From assembly GCF_016065055.1 (NCBI RefSeq), contig NZ_CP065856.1:620001-684000 (forward strand): a stretch of DNA of 64,000 bases. Direction: 5' to 3'. Both the position numbers and the translations under genes were made by a program. This document shows, in pieces, positions 34,342 through 42,481 of this stretch; position 1 is the first letter of the stretch; every line of letters starts with the position of its first letter. Under the pieces are notes generated by a model. That model saw only the letters and a list, made by a program, of their open reading frames with translations, was not told the DNA's origin and did no database searches. The stretch comes from Halosimplex litoreum (GTDB taxonomy: Archaea > Halobacteriota > Halobacteria > Halobacteriales > Haloarculaceae).

Positions 34342-34382
34342 CAGCGGTGCCTCCGCCGGTCTCCAGATCTGTGTGCGCTCAT
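34341..34382 (-). CDS. 13-residue leader ORF overlapping the RND start
   Basis: From the ATG at 34382 the complement reads MSAHRSGDRRRHR and stops with a TGA whose A is the first base of the RND ATG (TGATG). The Shine-Dalgarno-like GGAGG of the RND gene is inside it. The predicted mRNA start lies about 17 bases before it. It may be a translated leader that passes ribosomes on to the RND gene. Coding status is inferred. Confidence 0.4.
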   Translation of the reverse strand: MSAHRSGDRRRHR

Positions 34383-34397
34383 GACGACAACTCTGTT

Positions 34398-34427
34398 GTT
34401 AGAATCCTACTAACGATTCGGCTTAAG
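34398..34427 (-). promoter_or_regulatory. RND-TrmB operon promoter with operator-like palindrome
   Basis: GTTAGAATCCTACTAAC (34398-34414) is an inverted repeat with arms GTTAG/CTAAC. On the minus strand a TATA-like CTTAAG (34422-34427) lies just before it, so the palindrome covers the region between the TATA box and the expected start. A bound repressor would block initiation; the co-transcribed TrmB protein is the obvious candidate. Confidence 0.55.
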
Positions 34428-34631
34428 ACTACCGAAGCGACCACGAGCGAGTGGGCCGGTAGGCGGACGGCCCTCGCCCCGGTGGCCCGGACCGACCGGC
34501 GGGCAGACGGCCCGAGGACTCCTGGCACCTAATTTCCGGACCGGCCGTCCCTAATTTCCGAGGGGAGCCACGTTCACAGAAACGATAATGTACGGGGTAG
34601 CTTTATCCGGGGTGACGGTAAAGCCGGGGAT

Positions 34632-35666
34632 ATGAGCGACGACGAGCCGGTGCCCATCGGCGTGAAGCTCGGCAGCACTCGCACGGTGATCGCCTACCCC
34701 GACGACGACGGCGAGATCGAGACGATCCGGACGTTGACCTGTCTCGCCACGTACGAGGACGCTCTGACGGGCGAAGAGCGCGTCCTCTACGGCGAGGAGG
34801 CGGCCACCGAGTACCCAGACGAGGTCCAGTTCATGCTTCGGTCGGGCCTGCCGGAGGACGAGGACCGGGCGGAACTGACGAAGACCTTCTTCGAGGAGGT
34901 CATCGACGCCAACGGCGTGCCCGAAAACTCCGGCGTCGTCTACGCCATCCCGACCATCGACAACCCCGAGGGCCTGGCGAATCTCGAAGGCGTGATCGAG
35001 GACTCCTCGATCGGCTCGGCTCTGGTCGAAAGTTACCCCGAGTCGCTGTGTGGCGCGATCCCCGCTCGCGGCGACGACCTCGAAGCGATCGAGGAGATCT
35101 TCGTCGCCGTCAACATGGGGTCGACGAACCTCGAAGCCTCCGGCTATCGCCGCGGCGAGCAACTGGCGCCGTTCACGACCGGCGCCGTCACCGGCAACGA
35201 GGTCGACCGGACGATCGCCAACTACGTCGAGGAAGAGACCCAGGGCCGGGTCAACATCGACACCCAGACCGCCCGGGAGTACAAGGAGGAACACGCCGAC
35301 TTCGAGGAGTTCGAGCCCTTCACCGACATCATCCAGCAGCCCGGCGGCGGCTCTCACGAGTTCACCATCGAGCGGTCGGTCATGGACGCCTGCAACGAGT
35401 ACCTCGACGACGCCGTCGAGGAGTTCTGTAACACCTTCCTGCCGGAACTGGCCAACGACTACATGAAGGTCTACCAGCTGGCGCTGGACAACCGCATCGT
35501 CCTGACCGGCGGCATGGCTTGCATCCCCGGCATCGTCGAGGAGTTCGAGAAGCGGGTCGGCGAGGAGCTCGACCGCGAGGTCGAGGCCGTCGCCGCCGAC
35601 CACCCGGACATCTCGCCCTCGCTGGGCGCCCAGCGCATCGCCGGGCGACTCGTCGACAACGTCTGA
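34632..35666 (+). CDS. Actin-fold cytoskeletal protein (volactin/salactin-like)
   Basis: A 344-residue protein of the actin/MreB/Hsp70 ATPase fold. Phosphate-1 is IGVKLGSTRTVIA (9-21), phosphate-2 is VAVNMGSTNLEASG (158-171) and the adenosine motif is RIVLTGGMACIPGI (288-301). Haloarchaea have filament-forming actins (salactin in Halobacterium, volactin in Haloferax) of this size, and this is likely a member. The Asp of phosphate-1 (DLGT in MreB) is Lys12 here and the Asp of phosphate-2 (VDIGGG) is Asn161, so Mg-ATP handling may differ. A TATA box (GCTTTATCC, 34598-34606) gives a leaderless mRNA. Confidence 0.78.
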   Translation: MSDDEPVPIGVKLGSTRTVIAYPDDDGEIETIRTLTCLATYEDALTGEERVLYGEEAATEYPDEVQFMLRSGLPEDEDRAELTKTFFEEVIDANGVPENSGVVYAIPTIDNPEGLANLEGVIEDSSIGSALVESYPESLCGAIPARGDDLEAIEEIFVAVNMGSTNLEASGYRRGEQLAPFTTGAVTGNEVDRTIANYVEEETQGRVNIDTQTAREYKEEHADFEEFEPFTDIIQQPGGGSHEFTIERSVMDACNEYLDDAVEEFCNTFLPELANDYMKVYQLALDNRIVLTGGMACIPGIVEEFEKRVGEELDREVEAVAADHPDISPSLGAQRIAGRLVDNV

Positions 35667-35747
35667 TACGGATTACTACGAGACAGTCCGGGATCGACCG
35701 CACGACGGCGTGCGCTCGACCCGGTACTCGCTTGCAGTAATCCGTAT
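35666..35747. repeat. 82-bp interval bounded by a 12-bp perfect inverted repeat
   Basis: ATACGGATTACT at 35666-35677 pairs perfectly with AGTAATCCGTAT at 35736-35747. The left arm begins in the stop codon of the actin-fold gene. The 58 bases between carry further short complementarity (CACGACGGCG... ). It could be a terminator for the actin gene or a MITE-like miniature element with terminal inverted repeats. Confidence 0.7.
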
Positions 35748-35762
35748 GCGGAAGCGGCGGGC

Positions 35763-35954
35763 CTACGCGCCGGCCCAGCATTCGACCCAGGAGACGAACC
35801 CGCGGGTCGCCGCGTCGAGCTCGCCCTCGCCCGTCCGCCGGTCGCAGTGGGTCGCGCCGTCCGCGCCCGTCCCGTCGTCCGCGGCCGTCCGCTCGCCCGT
35901 ACCCGTTCCGTCGCCCGCGAGCTCCGCGGGCAACCGTATCGTGAATCGTGCCAT
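35763..35954 (-). CDS. Possible small protein (63 residues)
   Basis: The frame encodes MARFTIRLPAELAGDG followed by a Thr/Asp/Gly-rich stretch and FVSWVECWAGA. The acidic, low-complexity composition is plausible for a haloarchaeal micro-protein. A TATA-like GTTTTACG (complement of 35981-35988) lies about 31 bases before the ATG, and a perfect palindrome is just upstream. The opening TIRLPAEL resembles the strand of ribbon-helix-helix proteins, but the helices are not recognisable. It is a modest prediction. Confidence 0.45.
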   Translation of the reverse strand: MARFTIRLPAELAGDGTGTGERTAADDGTGADGATHCDRRTGEGELDAATRGFVSWVECWAGA

Positions 35955-35980
35955 CCACGGCTCTCTTTCGAAAGATCACA

Positions 35981-36007
35981 CGTAAAACTCAGTCAGACGC
36001 GCGTCTG
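35981..36007 (-). promoter_or_regulatory. Promoter with CAGACG-type palindrome
   Basis: A TATA-like GTTTTACG (complement of 35981-35988) is preceded by CAGACGCGCGTCTG (35994-36007), a perfect 14-base palindrome. On the plus strand it is preceded by GT, like the copy at 29104-29121, giving GTCAGACG-SG-CGTCTG for both. Confidence 0.55.
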
Positions 36008-36157
36008 CCGACAGCCGGACTCCCGGTCGTTCGGCCGACTACCCCCGCGGTGGCCGGGTCGGACGAGTGACCGAGTGGCGACGGCCCGACACGTATCCGC
36101 TGACCTATCAACGACCGAACCTAGCCACTCATTAGCTCCCGGTCTGTATCCGATACT

Positions 36158-37519
36158 ATGGCCCCAATTATCAGTGAAGATAACATCGAGGGCGTCGACG
36201 AGGCGACCCTCGGGGGGACGGGGCGAGGGGGGATCCTGTCGGACGGCTACCTGCGCGAGGCGCCGTTAGCGTCGTACCTGGACGAGGGGGAACGGCCCGT
36301 GATGGTGCGATCGAACGGGAAGAAGGGGGTTCTCCGCAGCGAGGTCGGCGTCGACGAGACCGAGCGGATCGCGCCGGGCGAGGGGTACCGGGCGTTCGCG
36401 CTGGCGACGGACGCGCGGCTGCGCTTCGTCGTCGGTGCTACCGACGACGGTGACCGGGCGGTCGACGTGTCGCTGGCGGACGTGGAGGTCGTCGAGCACA
36501 GCGACGGCCTCCTCGCCGGCGAGTTCGTCGTCACGACGGCGGCGGACGTGGAGTGGTACTTCCCGAGCCGGTCGGGACTGGAACCGATGGTCGAGTACCT
36601 CGACGCGGCGTCGCTGTCGTGGATCGCGATCGAGGAGCGGCTTGACGACGCGCGGGCCGCTATCGCGGAGGCCCATCGGCTGACCCGGGCGCGGTGGTAC
36701 GACGACGCGCTGTCGGCCGTGCGGGACGCCATGGCCGAGACCGACGCCGCGCGCCGGAGCGAGCGTGAACTCTGCGCCGGCGGGGTCTCCGTAGCGACCG
36801 AGCGGATCGAACGCGCGGAAGCACGGATCGACGAAGTGCAGCGCTCCGTGCTGGAGGGGCGAGCGGCCCGCGCGATCGACCGCGCCGAAACGCGGTGGCG
36901 CGAGGGCGAGTACGCGAACGCCCACGACGCCTACGGGCGAGCACACGACGACTACGAGGAAGCACTGACGACGGTCTCCGTGAGCGGGTCGACCGACGGG
37001 GGGGTCGCCGAGCGACTCCGGAGGAAACTCGATAGAGTGGAACGCAACGTCGCGGCGCTCGAACGGGCGCCGGTGGACTCGGCCGAAGAGGCCCGCGAGC
37101 GGGCCCGGGAGACCGACGACCTCCGCGAGCGGGGCGACCGCCTCGACTTCGCGCTGGACCGCTACCGGACCGCCCTCGAACTCGACTGGGGTCGGTCGAC
37201 CCGCCGGTTCGAGGGGGATCGGGCGGCGATCCGCGACGCGGTCGACGCGGTCGCGCGGGACCTCGTCGAGACGCGCCGCCGATACGCCACCTGGCGCGTC
37301 CGCACGGGCGACGATCACCGCGAGGAGGGCCGGACAGCGCGGGCGGAGTCCTGTTACCGCGACGCCTACGACGCCCTCGGCGAAACCGTCGCGCCGGCCC
37401 GAGAGCTGGTCCCCGACGCCCTCGACGCGCTGACCGCACACCGCGACGCCGTCGCGGACCGGCTGCGTCGGCTCGACACGACCGACGACCAGACGCCGAT
37501 CCCCAGCGGATCACACTGA
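36158..37519 (+). CDS. PH-like domain plus helical repeat protein
   Basis: A 453-residue acidic soluble protein. Residues about 35-150 (YLDEGERPVMVRSNGKKGVL... TDARLRFVVGATDDGDRAVDVSLADVEVVEHSDGLLAGEFVVTTAADVEWYFPSR) match the bacterial PH (bPH_2/YokE-like) pattern in which a signal is read by a seven-strand barrel. Residues 150-440 are long amphipathic helices with repeated ALS/RWYxDALSAV, RWREGEYANAHDAYGRA and AESCYRDAYDALG segments, like tetratricopeptide-style repeats or a coiled coil. No signal peptide or TM. Similar haloarchaeal proteins exist but none is characterised to my knowledge; a scaffold role is inference. Confidence 0.75.
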   Translation: MAPIISEDNIEGVDEATLGGTGRGGILSDGYLREAPLASYLDEGERPVMVRSNGKKGVLRSEVGVDETERIAPGEGYRAFALATDARLRFVVGATDDGDRAVDVSLADVEVVEHSDGLLAGEFVVTTAADVEWYFPSRSGLEPMVEYLDAASLSWIAIEERLDDARAAIAEAHRLTRARWYDDALSAVRDAMAETDAARRSERELCAGGVSVATERIERAEARIDEVQRSVLEGRAARAIDRAETRWREGEYANAHDAYGRAHDDYEEALTTVSVSGSTDGGVAERLRRKLDRVERNVAALERAPVDSAEEARERARETDDLRERGDRLDFALDRYRTALELDWGRSTRRFEGDRAAIRDAVDAVARDLVETRRRYATWRVRTGDDHREEGRTARAESCYRDAYDALGETVAPARELVPDALDALTAHRDAVADRLRRLDTTDDQTPIPSGSH

Positions 37520-37631
37520 AGACCGCGTTTTCTGCCCGTCTAGGGGCGATTCCGCCCGAAAGCTACCACGATCGCCGTCGAGCCGCGGGAACGTAACTAT
37601 TTATAGTGTGCCCCACCATATTAGGAATATA

Positions 37632-37802
37632 ATGCCCGAGTGCCCGAACTGCGGCGAGCGCATGAGCCACAACGACGAGACGACGAAGCTGACAGAGTAC
37701 GTCTGCGCTCGCTGTCACCGGACGGAGATCGTGCGAAAGGACGCGTATCGCGTGACGGCCGAGGGGCCGGCTGCGGCCGCTGCGGTCGCCGACGACGACT
37801 GA
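37632..37802 (+). CDS. Zinc-binding micro-protein (56 residues)
   Basis: MPECPNCGERMSHNDET starts with a CPNCG knuckle, followed by YVCARCHRTEIV with a second Cys-x2-Cys. Four Cys can bind one zinc ion in a rubredoxin-like ribbon; the tail is Ala/Asp-rich. A TATA box (TATTTATAG, about 37597-37605) lies 28 bases before the ATG, and the mRNA is leaderless. Haloarchaea have many such zinc micro-proteins; several affect motility or biofilms in Haloferax, most are of unknown function. Confidence 0.85.
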   Translation: MPECPNCGERMSHNDETTKLTEYVCARCHRTEIVRKDAYRVTAEGPAAAAAVADDD

Positions 37803-37907
37803 TCGGGACGCGCCTCGTTTTGGCCGTTGGCGACGCTCGCGAGCGGTGCGTGGCGGCTCGAAACCGCGCCGTTGGGCGACCGTCGGTGGTGAGAACTCGC
37901 GCGGCGT

Positions 37908-38999
37908 TCAGCGGTGGAGGACCGCGTGGCGTTCCATCTCGGGGCCGTCGCCGACGGGTTCGACAGTCTCGGTCGGCCAGTCGCCAGTGGCGGTCAGCAG
38001 TTCGATCCCCTCGTCGGTGACGAGGTGGGTGTCCTCGCTTTTGGCGCCCTGGACCGTCGGGTTGTAGGCGTAGGTCATCGGGAGGTGGACCGAAGCCTCG
38101 GAGTCGGGCGTCCCGAACCACTCGCGGCCGGCGTAGGCGGCGGCGCCGCCCTGGTGGTGGTTGCGCCACTCGCCCTCGTAGCCGACCTCGGCGTAGGCCT
38201 CGGCGATGCCGTCGAACATCTCGCCCGCGGTACCGTCCTCGCGACCGACTCGCTGGGTGGCGGCGAGCGCGCTCGCTTCGACGCGCATAGCGGCCTCGGT
38301 GCGCTCGTCGAGCCACTCGGGCGCGTCGAAGGCGATCGAGCGGGTGATGCTCGCGTGGAGCCCGTCGCGGACGGCCGTGACCGAAACGAGCGCGTAGTCG
38401 CCGAGTTCGGCGTCGCGGGTCGTGTAGTGGCGGTACTTCCGGGTTCGCTCGCCGCTCCCGACGAGGACGACCGGGGAGTCGATACCGCGGGCGAACAGCC
38501 GGTCGCGCAGGCGGCCGCCGACCGCGCGCTCCTCGTCGTCGGCGCTGGCCTCCCGGACGACGCGCTCGACGACCTCGGCGGTGTCCGCACCGAGCGACCG
38601 GAACCGCTCGATATCGGCGTCGGTCAGCGGCTGGCGCAGATCCGTCGGGTCGACGGCCTCGAACCCGGCCACGTCGAAGTCGGCGGCCGCCGGCGTCGGG
38701 CTGTACCGTTCGACGGCGTCGGCGAGACCCGCCTCGTACCACTGGACGGTCTCGACGGTCGCGTCTTCGGGAAGCTCCTCGTCGACGAGCCGCTCGGCTT
38801 CGATGTTGTCGGTGACGACGGTGAGGCCGTCGCCGTCGTAGCCGGCGGCGGCGACCCCCACGTCCGCGGCGCGGTCGACGACGTTGTTGCCGCCGGTCAG
38901 CCACGCGAACGAGGGCGGACGGGCGAACCAGACCGCTGCCAGGTCTTCGTCGGCGAGATAGGCGTCGAGTCGCTCGCGGACCGCGTCGGTGTGGGACAT
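37908..38999 (-). CDS. M24 (pita-bread) fold protein with degenerate metal site
   Basis: A 363-residue protein with the two-domain layout of Xaa-Pro peptidases: an N-terminal creatinase-type domain (about 1-130) and an M24 domain (about 135-363). The M24 strand that should carry two metal-binding Asp residues reads YALVSVTAVRDGLHASITRSIAF; both Asp positions are not conserved (Ser or Val instead), although the Thr-Arg and the later NHHQGG and DTHLVTDEGIELLT segments remain. It is probably not a metallopeptidase; creatinase-like hydrolases and binding proteins share this fold. A leaderless promoter (CCTTTAAC, complement of about 39024-39031) precedes the ATG at 38999. Confidence 0.8.
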   Translation of the reverse strand: MSHTDAVRERLDAYLADEDLAAVWFARPPSFAWLTGGNNVVDRAADVGVAAAGYDGDGLTVVTDNIEAERLVDEELPEDATVETVQWYEAGLADAVERYSPTPAAADFDVAGFEAVDPTDLRQPLTDADIERFRSLGADTAEVVERVVREASADDEERAVGGRLRDRLFARGIDSPVVLVGSGERTRKYRHYTTRDAELGDYALVSVTAVRDGLHASITRSIAFDAPEWLDERTEAAMRVEASALAATQRVGREDGTAGEMFDGIAEAYAEVGYEGEWRNHHQGGAAAYAGREWFGTPDSEASVHLPMTYAYNPTVQGAKSEDTHLVTDEGIELLTATGDWPTETVEPVGDGPEMERHAVLHR

Positions 39000-39123
39000 G
39001 GTCGGTACTGCTCGACAGTGGGAGTTAAAGGCGTCGCGACCGGAGCGATCGCGCGCGACTGCGGCGAAAAGCCGTGCGACGGCGGCGACCGAGACCGACC
39101 CTGGTCGATCGGGGAGATCGCCT

Positions 39124-40590
39124 CTACTCGGTCTCGTAGCGCTCGAACAGCGCCGAGAGCTGCTCGGCGCGCATCGTGAGCATCTTGGCGTTGACGTACA
39201 TCTCCGAGAGCGCGAGGTTCTGTTCCTCGGCGATGGCGGCGACCTGTTCGGCCTCCTCGACGTTCTCTTTGCTGGTCTCGGCGGCCTCGTCGGCGATGGC
39301 GGCGACCTCCTCCGAAGAGGCGGCCTGGTCGTCGGTGGCGTTGGATATCTCGGTGACGCCCGAAGCGGTCTGCTGGACGTGTTCGAGGATCGATTCGAGG
39401 GCGTCCAGCCCCTCGCCGACCGTGCTCTTGCCCTCGTCGATGGTCGACTGCATGTCGGTGATCTCGTCGACGGTCTCGTCGGTCTGGTCCTGAATCTCCC
39501 CGATGAGGCCCTCGATCTCGTTGGTGGCTTCCTTGGTCTCCTCGGCGAGGCTCTTGACCTCGTCGGCGACGACGCCGAAGCCGTTGTTGTTCGCCCCCGC
39601 CGAGGCGTGGGCCGCTTCGATCGAGGCGTTCAGCGCGAGGATATTGGTCTGCTCGGCGATGTCGTCGATGAGGTCGACGATCTGGCCCACCTCGTTCATC
39701 CGCTCGTCGAGTTCGGTGACCGTCTCGACCACGTCCTCGATCTGGTCTTGCGCCTCGTCCATAGTGTCCCGCGCCGAGCGACCGGCCTCGATCCCTTCGA
39801 CCGTCGATCGCTCGGTCTGGTCGGCCATCTCCTTGACCTCGTCGGAGGAGGCGGCGATCTCCTCGATGGTCGCGGACATGTCGGACATCTCGTCGGAGAT
39901 CCCGCTGATCTGCTGGTGTTGCTCGTAGAACACGTCGGCGATCTCCTGGACGCGCTGGGCGACCGTCTCGCTGGAGTCGGTCACCGCCTGGGTCGCCGTG
40001 GTCACCTGCTCGGAGGAGCCGACGACCTCGTCGCTGAAGCCGGCAGCGGCGTCGAAGGTCTGCTCGAAGGCCCCGGCCATCTCGTTGAACTCCGCCGCGA
40101 GTTCCGCGAGCGCCTCCGAGTCGTCGTCGGCGTCGAGGCGCTGAGTCAGGTCGCCGTCACCGAAGGCGTCCAGCGCCGTCCCGACGGTCCGGACGCTGCC
40201 CTCGTAGTCGGCGAGTGCGGCGTCGTCGGCGGCCTGGACGCCACCGTCCGGCGCCGCCACGACCGGCGCGGCGGACCGGGAGTCCGGTCCGGCCCGAAGG
40301 TCCGCGAGGTCGGATCTCGCGTCGTCCAACCGCGAACGGAGGTCGTCACGCTCGCGTTCGGTCTCCGCCAGCGCGGTCCGCAGCTCCTGGCGTTCGCCCA
40401 CCCGGTCGTCGAGCGTCTCACCGATGTCGCGATAGGCGTACACGAGTCCCGCTGCCGCCGCGAGAAATCCCAGTCCGCCGAGCACCGGCCACAGGCCCGG
40501 CACGGCCAGGAGAACCACCACCTGATAGCACGCGTGGGCGAACTGTCCGCCCAGCGTGAACCCGATCCGTCGCTTGAGGGTCGGTCGCAT
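39124..40590 (-). CDS. Methyl-accepting chemotaxis-type transducer with short membrane anchor
   Basis: A 488-residue transducer. Two hydrophobic segments lie close together at the N-terminus (FAHACYQVVVLLAVPGLWPVL and GGLGFLAAAAGLVYAY), so there is almost no outer sensor domain. A coiled coil and a HAMP-like region (GDGDLTQRLDADDDSEALAELAAEFNEMAG) lead to the signalling domain, whose hairpin tip reads NILALNASIEAAHASA...GFGVVADEVKSLAEET. This tip binds CheA/CheW, so the protein can work with the CheW coded 12 kb away. It probably senses something internal or membrane-borne. The ATG at 40590 is preferred; TATA (ACTATATGAG, about 40611-40620) lies 25-30 bases upstream. Confidence 0.9.
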   Translation of the reverse strand: MRPTLKRRIGFTLGGQFAHACYQVVVLLAVPGLWPVLGGLGFLAAAAGLVYAYRDIGETLDDRVGERQELRTALAETERERDDLRSRLDDARSDLADLRAGPDSRSAAPVVAAPDGGVQAADDAALADYEGSVRTVGTALDAFGDGDLTQRLDADDDSEALAELAAEFNEMAGAFEQTFDAAAGFSDEVVGSSEQVTTATQAVTDSSETVAQRVQEIADVFYEQHQQISGISDEMSDMSATIEEIAASSDEVKEMADQTERSTVEGIEAGRSARDTMDEAQDQIEDVVETVTELDERMNEVGQIVDLIDDIAEQTNILALNASIEAAHASAGANNNGFGVVADEVKSLAEETKEATNEIEGLIGEIQDQTDETVDEITDMQSTIDEGKSTVGEGLDALESILEHVQQTASGVTEISNATDDQAASSEEVAAIADEAAETSKENVEEAEQVAAIAEEQNLALSEMYVNAKMLTMRAEQLSALFERYETE

Positions 40591-40705
40591 ATCCCTACGG
40601 TATATCGAACACTCATATAGTCCCTTCTCCCGCGATACAATATTTGAGAACGAGGTCGCGCGCGGGACGACCCGTCGACCGGTCGTCCCGCCGCCACCCG
40701 ACATG

Positions 40706-40732
40706 CTTAAGTTGATGTACGGATTCGTACAT
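40706..40732 (+). promoter_or_regulatory. trp promoter with ATGTACG palindrome
   Basis: TATA-like CTTAAG (40706-40711) is followed by the perfect inverted repeat ATGTACGGATTCGTACAT (40715-40732), which ends near the expected start of transcription. The mRNA leader would be about 30 bases. The half-sites TGTAC/GTACA resemble the TGTACA box bound by the archaeal tryptophan repressor TrpY; the resemblance is an observation, the regulator here is unknown. Confidence 0.65.
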
Positions 40733-40763
40733 CGTAGAACGAAACAGTCCATCGGTGACACAC

Positions 40764-41789
40764 ATGGAAGGATACATCGAATCCGTCACGGACGGGGAAG
40801 ACCTGACGCTCGCGGAGGCCCGAGAGGCGGCGACGGCCGTCTTCGAGGGCGCGACAGAGGCACAGATCGGAGCGCTGCTGGCGGGGCTGCGCGCGAAGGG
40901 CGAGACCGAGGCGGAGATCGCCGGCTTCGCCCAGGGGATGCGCGAGGCCGCCCGAACCATCGACCCCGACCGGGCACCGTTGGTCGACACCTGCGGTACG
41001 GGGGGCGACGACTACGACACGATCAACGTCTCGACGACGAGCGCCATCGTCGCCGCGGGCGCCGGCGTCCCGATCGCCAAGCACGGCAACTACTCCGTCT
41101 CCTCGTCGTCGGGGAGCTCGGACGTGCTGGAGGAGGTCGGCCTCGACATGGACACCGCGCCCGAGGCCGTCGAGGCGACCATCGAGGAAGCCGGCATCGG
41201 CTACATGCACGCCCCCGCGTTCCACCCGGCGATGAAGGCCGTCATCGGTCCGCGCCGCGAGGTGGGCATGCGGACCATCTTCAACGTGCTCGGCCCGCTC
41301 ACGAATCCCGCCGGCGCCGACGCCCAGGTCATGGGCGTCTACGACTCCGATCTCGTCGGTCTGATCGGTCGCGCTGTCGCCGAGATGCCCGTCGACCACG
41401 CCCTTATCGTCCACGGGTCGGGCATGGACGAGATCACGGTCCACGACGAGACCGCCGTCGCCGAGGTCGAGGGCGGTGCAGTCACCGAGTACACGATCAC
41501 GCCCGAGGAGATCGGGCTGGCGACCCACGACATCGACGCCGTCGCCGGCGGCACGCCCGCCGAGAACGCCGAGGACCTGCTGGGGATCGTCGAGGGCGAC
41601 GTGCGCGGCGCCAAACGCGACATCATCCTCGCGAACGCCGGTGCGGCCGTCTACGTCGCCGGCATGGCAGACTCGCTCGAAGCGGGCGTCGAGGCGGCCG
41701 CCGACGGTATCGATTCCGGCGACGCCGCGGCGAAACTGGACGACCTGCGGGAAGTCAGCACGCGCGTCGCCGCCGACGGGGGCCGATGA
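40764..41789 (+). CDS. trpD: Anthranilate phosphoribosyltransferase
   Basis: A 341-residue enzyme that joins anthranilate and PRPP. The signature DTCGTGGDDYDTINVSTTSA binds PRPP; KHGNYSVSSSSGSSDVLEEVG and HPAMKAVIGPRREVGMRTIFNVLGPLTNP are the other TrpD blocks. The ATG at 40764 is used; a GTG nine bases upstream is less likely. It is the first gene of the operon and overlaps trpF by four bases (ATGA). Confidence 0.97.
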   Translation: MEGYIESVTDGEDLTLAEAREAATAVFEGATEAQIGALLAGLRAKGETEAEIAGFAQGMREAARTIDPDRAPLVDTCGTGGDDYDTINVSTTSAIVAAGAGVPIAKHGNYSVSSSSGSSDVLEEVGLDMDTAPEAVEATIEEAGIGYMHAPAFHPAMKAVIGPRREVGMRTIFNVLGPLTNPAGADAQVMGVYDSDLVGLIGRAVAEMPVDHALIVHGSGMDEITVHDETAVAEVEGGAVTEYTITPEEIGLATHDIDAVAGGTPAENAEDLLGIVEGDVRGAKRDIILANAGAAVYVAGMADSLEAGVEAAADGIDSGDAAAKLDDLREVSTRVAADGGR

Positions 41790-42481
41790 GCGACGCGACC
41801 GGACCCGACACGAGGCGGTCGGCGACTCGCGTCAAGGTCTGTGGCGTCACTCGCGAGGCGGACCGCGAGGCCGTCGTCGCCGCGGGTGCCGACGCCGTCG
41901 GTGTCATCAGCGGCGTGCCCGTCGACACGCCCCGCGAAGTCGACGCCGGTACCGCCGGGGACCTCCTGGCAGGGGTCCCGCCGCTCGTGACCGGCGTGCT
42001 CGTGACGATGCCCGACACCGTAGAGCAAGCGGTCGACCTCGCGACGGCCGCCGAGCCCGACGCAGTCCAGGTTCACGGTGGCCTCTCGCCGGGCGAGCTG
42101 GGCGCGCTCGGCCGCCGGCTGCACGGGGACCTCGTCGTCGCCGTCGACGCCGACGCCGACGACCTGCGCGCGTACGCCGGGCCCGCCGACGCCCTGCTGG
42201 TCGACTCGGTCGACGCCGACGGCGGCGGCGGTACCGGTCAGACCCACGACTGGGAGCGCACCCGCGAGGTCGTCGCGGATCTCGACGTGCCCGTGATCCT
42301 GGCCGGTGGACTCACCCCGGACAACGTCGCCGCGGCGGTCGAGACCGTTCGGCCGTTCGGCGTCGACGTGGCGACCGGCGTCGAGCGCGTCGAGGATGGG
42401 GAACGCGTCGGCGGCGAGAAGGACTCGGAGACGGTCCGCTCGTTCGTCGCCGCGGCGACCCGGAGGGAGGTGGTCGCGTGA
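41786..42481 (+). CDS. trpF: Phosphoribosylanthranilate isomerase
   Basis: A 231-residue TIM-barrel enzyme of tryptophan synthesis. KVCGVTREADREAVVAAGADAVGVI is the start with the catalytic Cys region; PDAVQVHG, LLVDSVDADGGGGTGQTHDW and VILAGGLTPDNVAAAV are the other family blocks with the catalytic Asp. It overlaps trpD (ATGA) and trpE (GTGA). Confidence 0.95.
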   Translation: MSDATGPDTRRSATRVKVCGVTREADREAVVAAGADAVGVISGVPVDTPREVDAGTAGDLLAGVPPLVTGVLVTMPDTVEQAVDLATAAEPDAVQVHGGLSPGELGALGRRLHGDLVVAVDADADDLRAYAGPADALLVDSVDADGGGGTGQTHDWERTREVVADLDVPVILAGGLTPDNVAAAVETVRPFGVDVATGVERVEDGERVGGEKDSETVRSFVAAATRREVVA

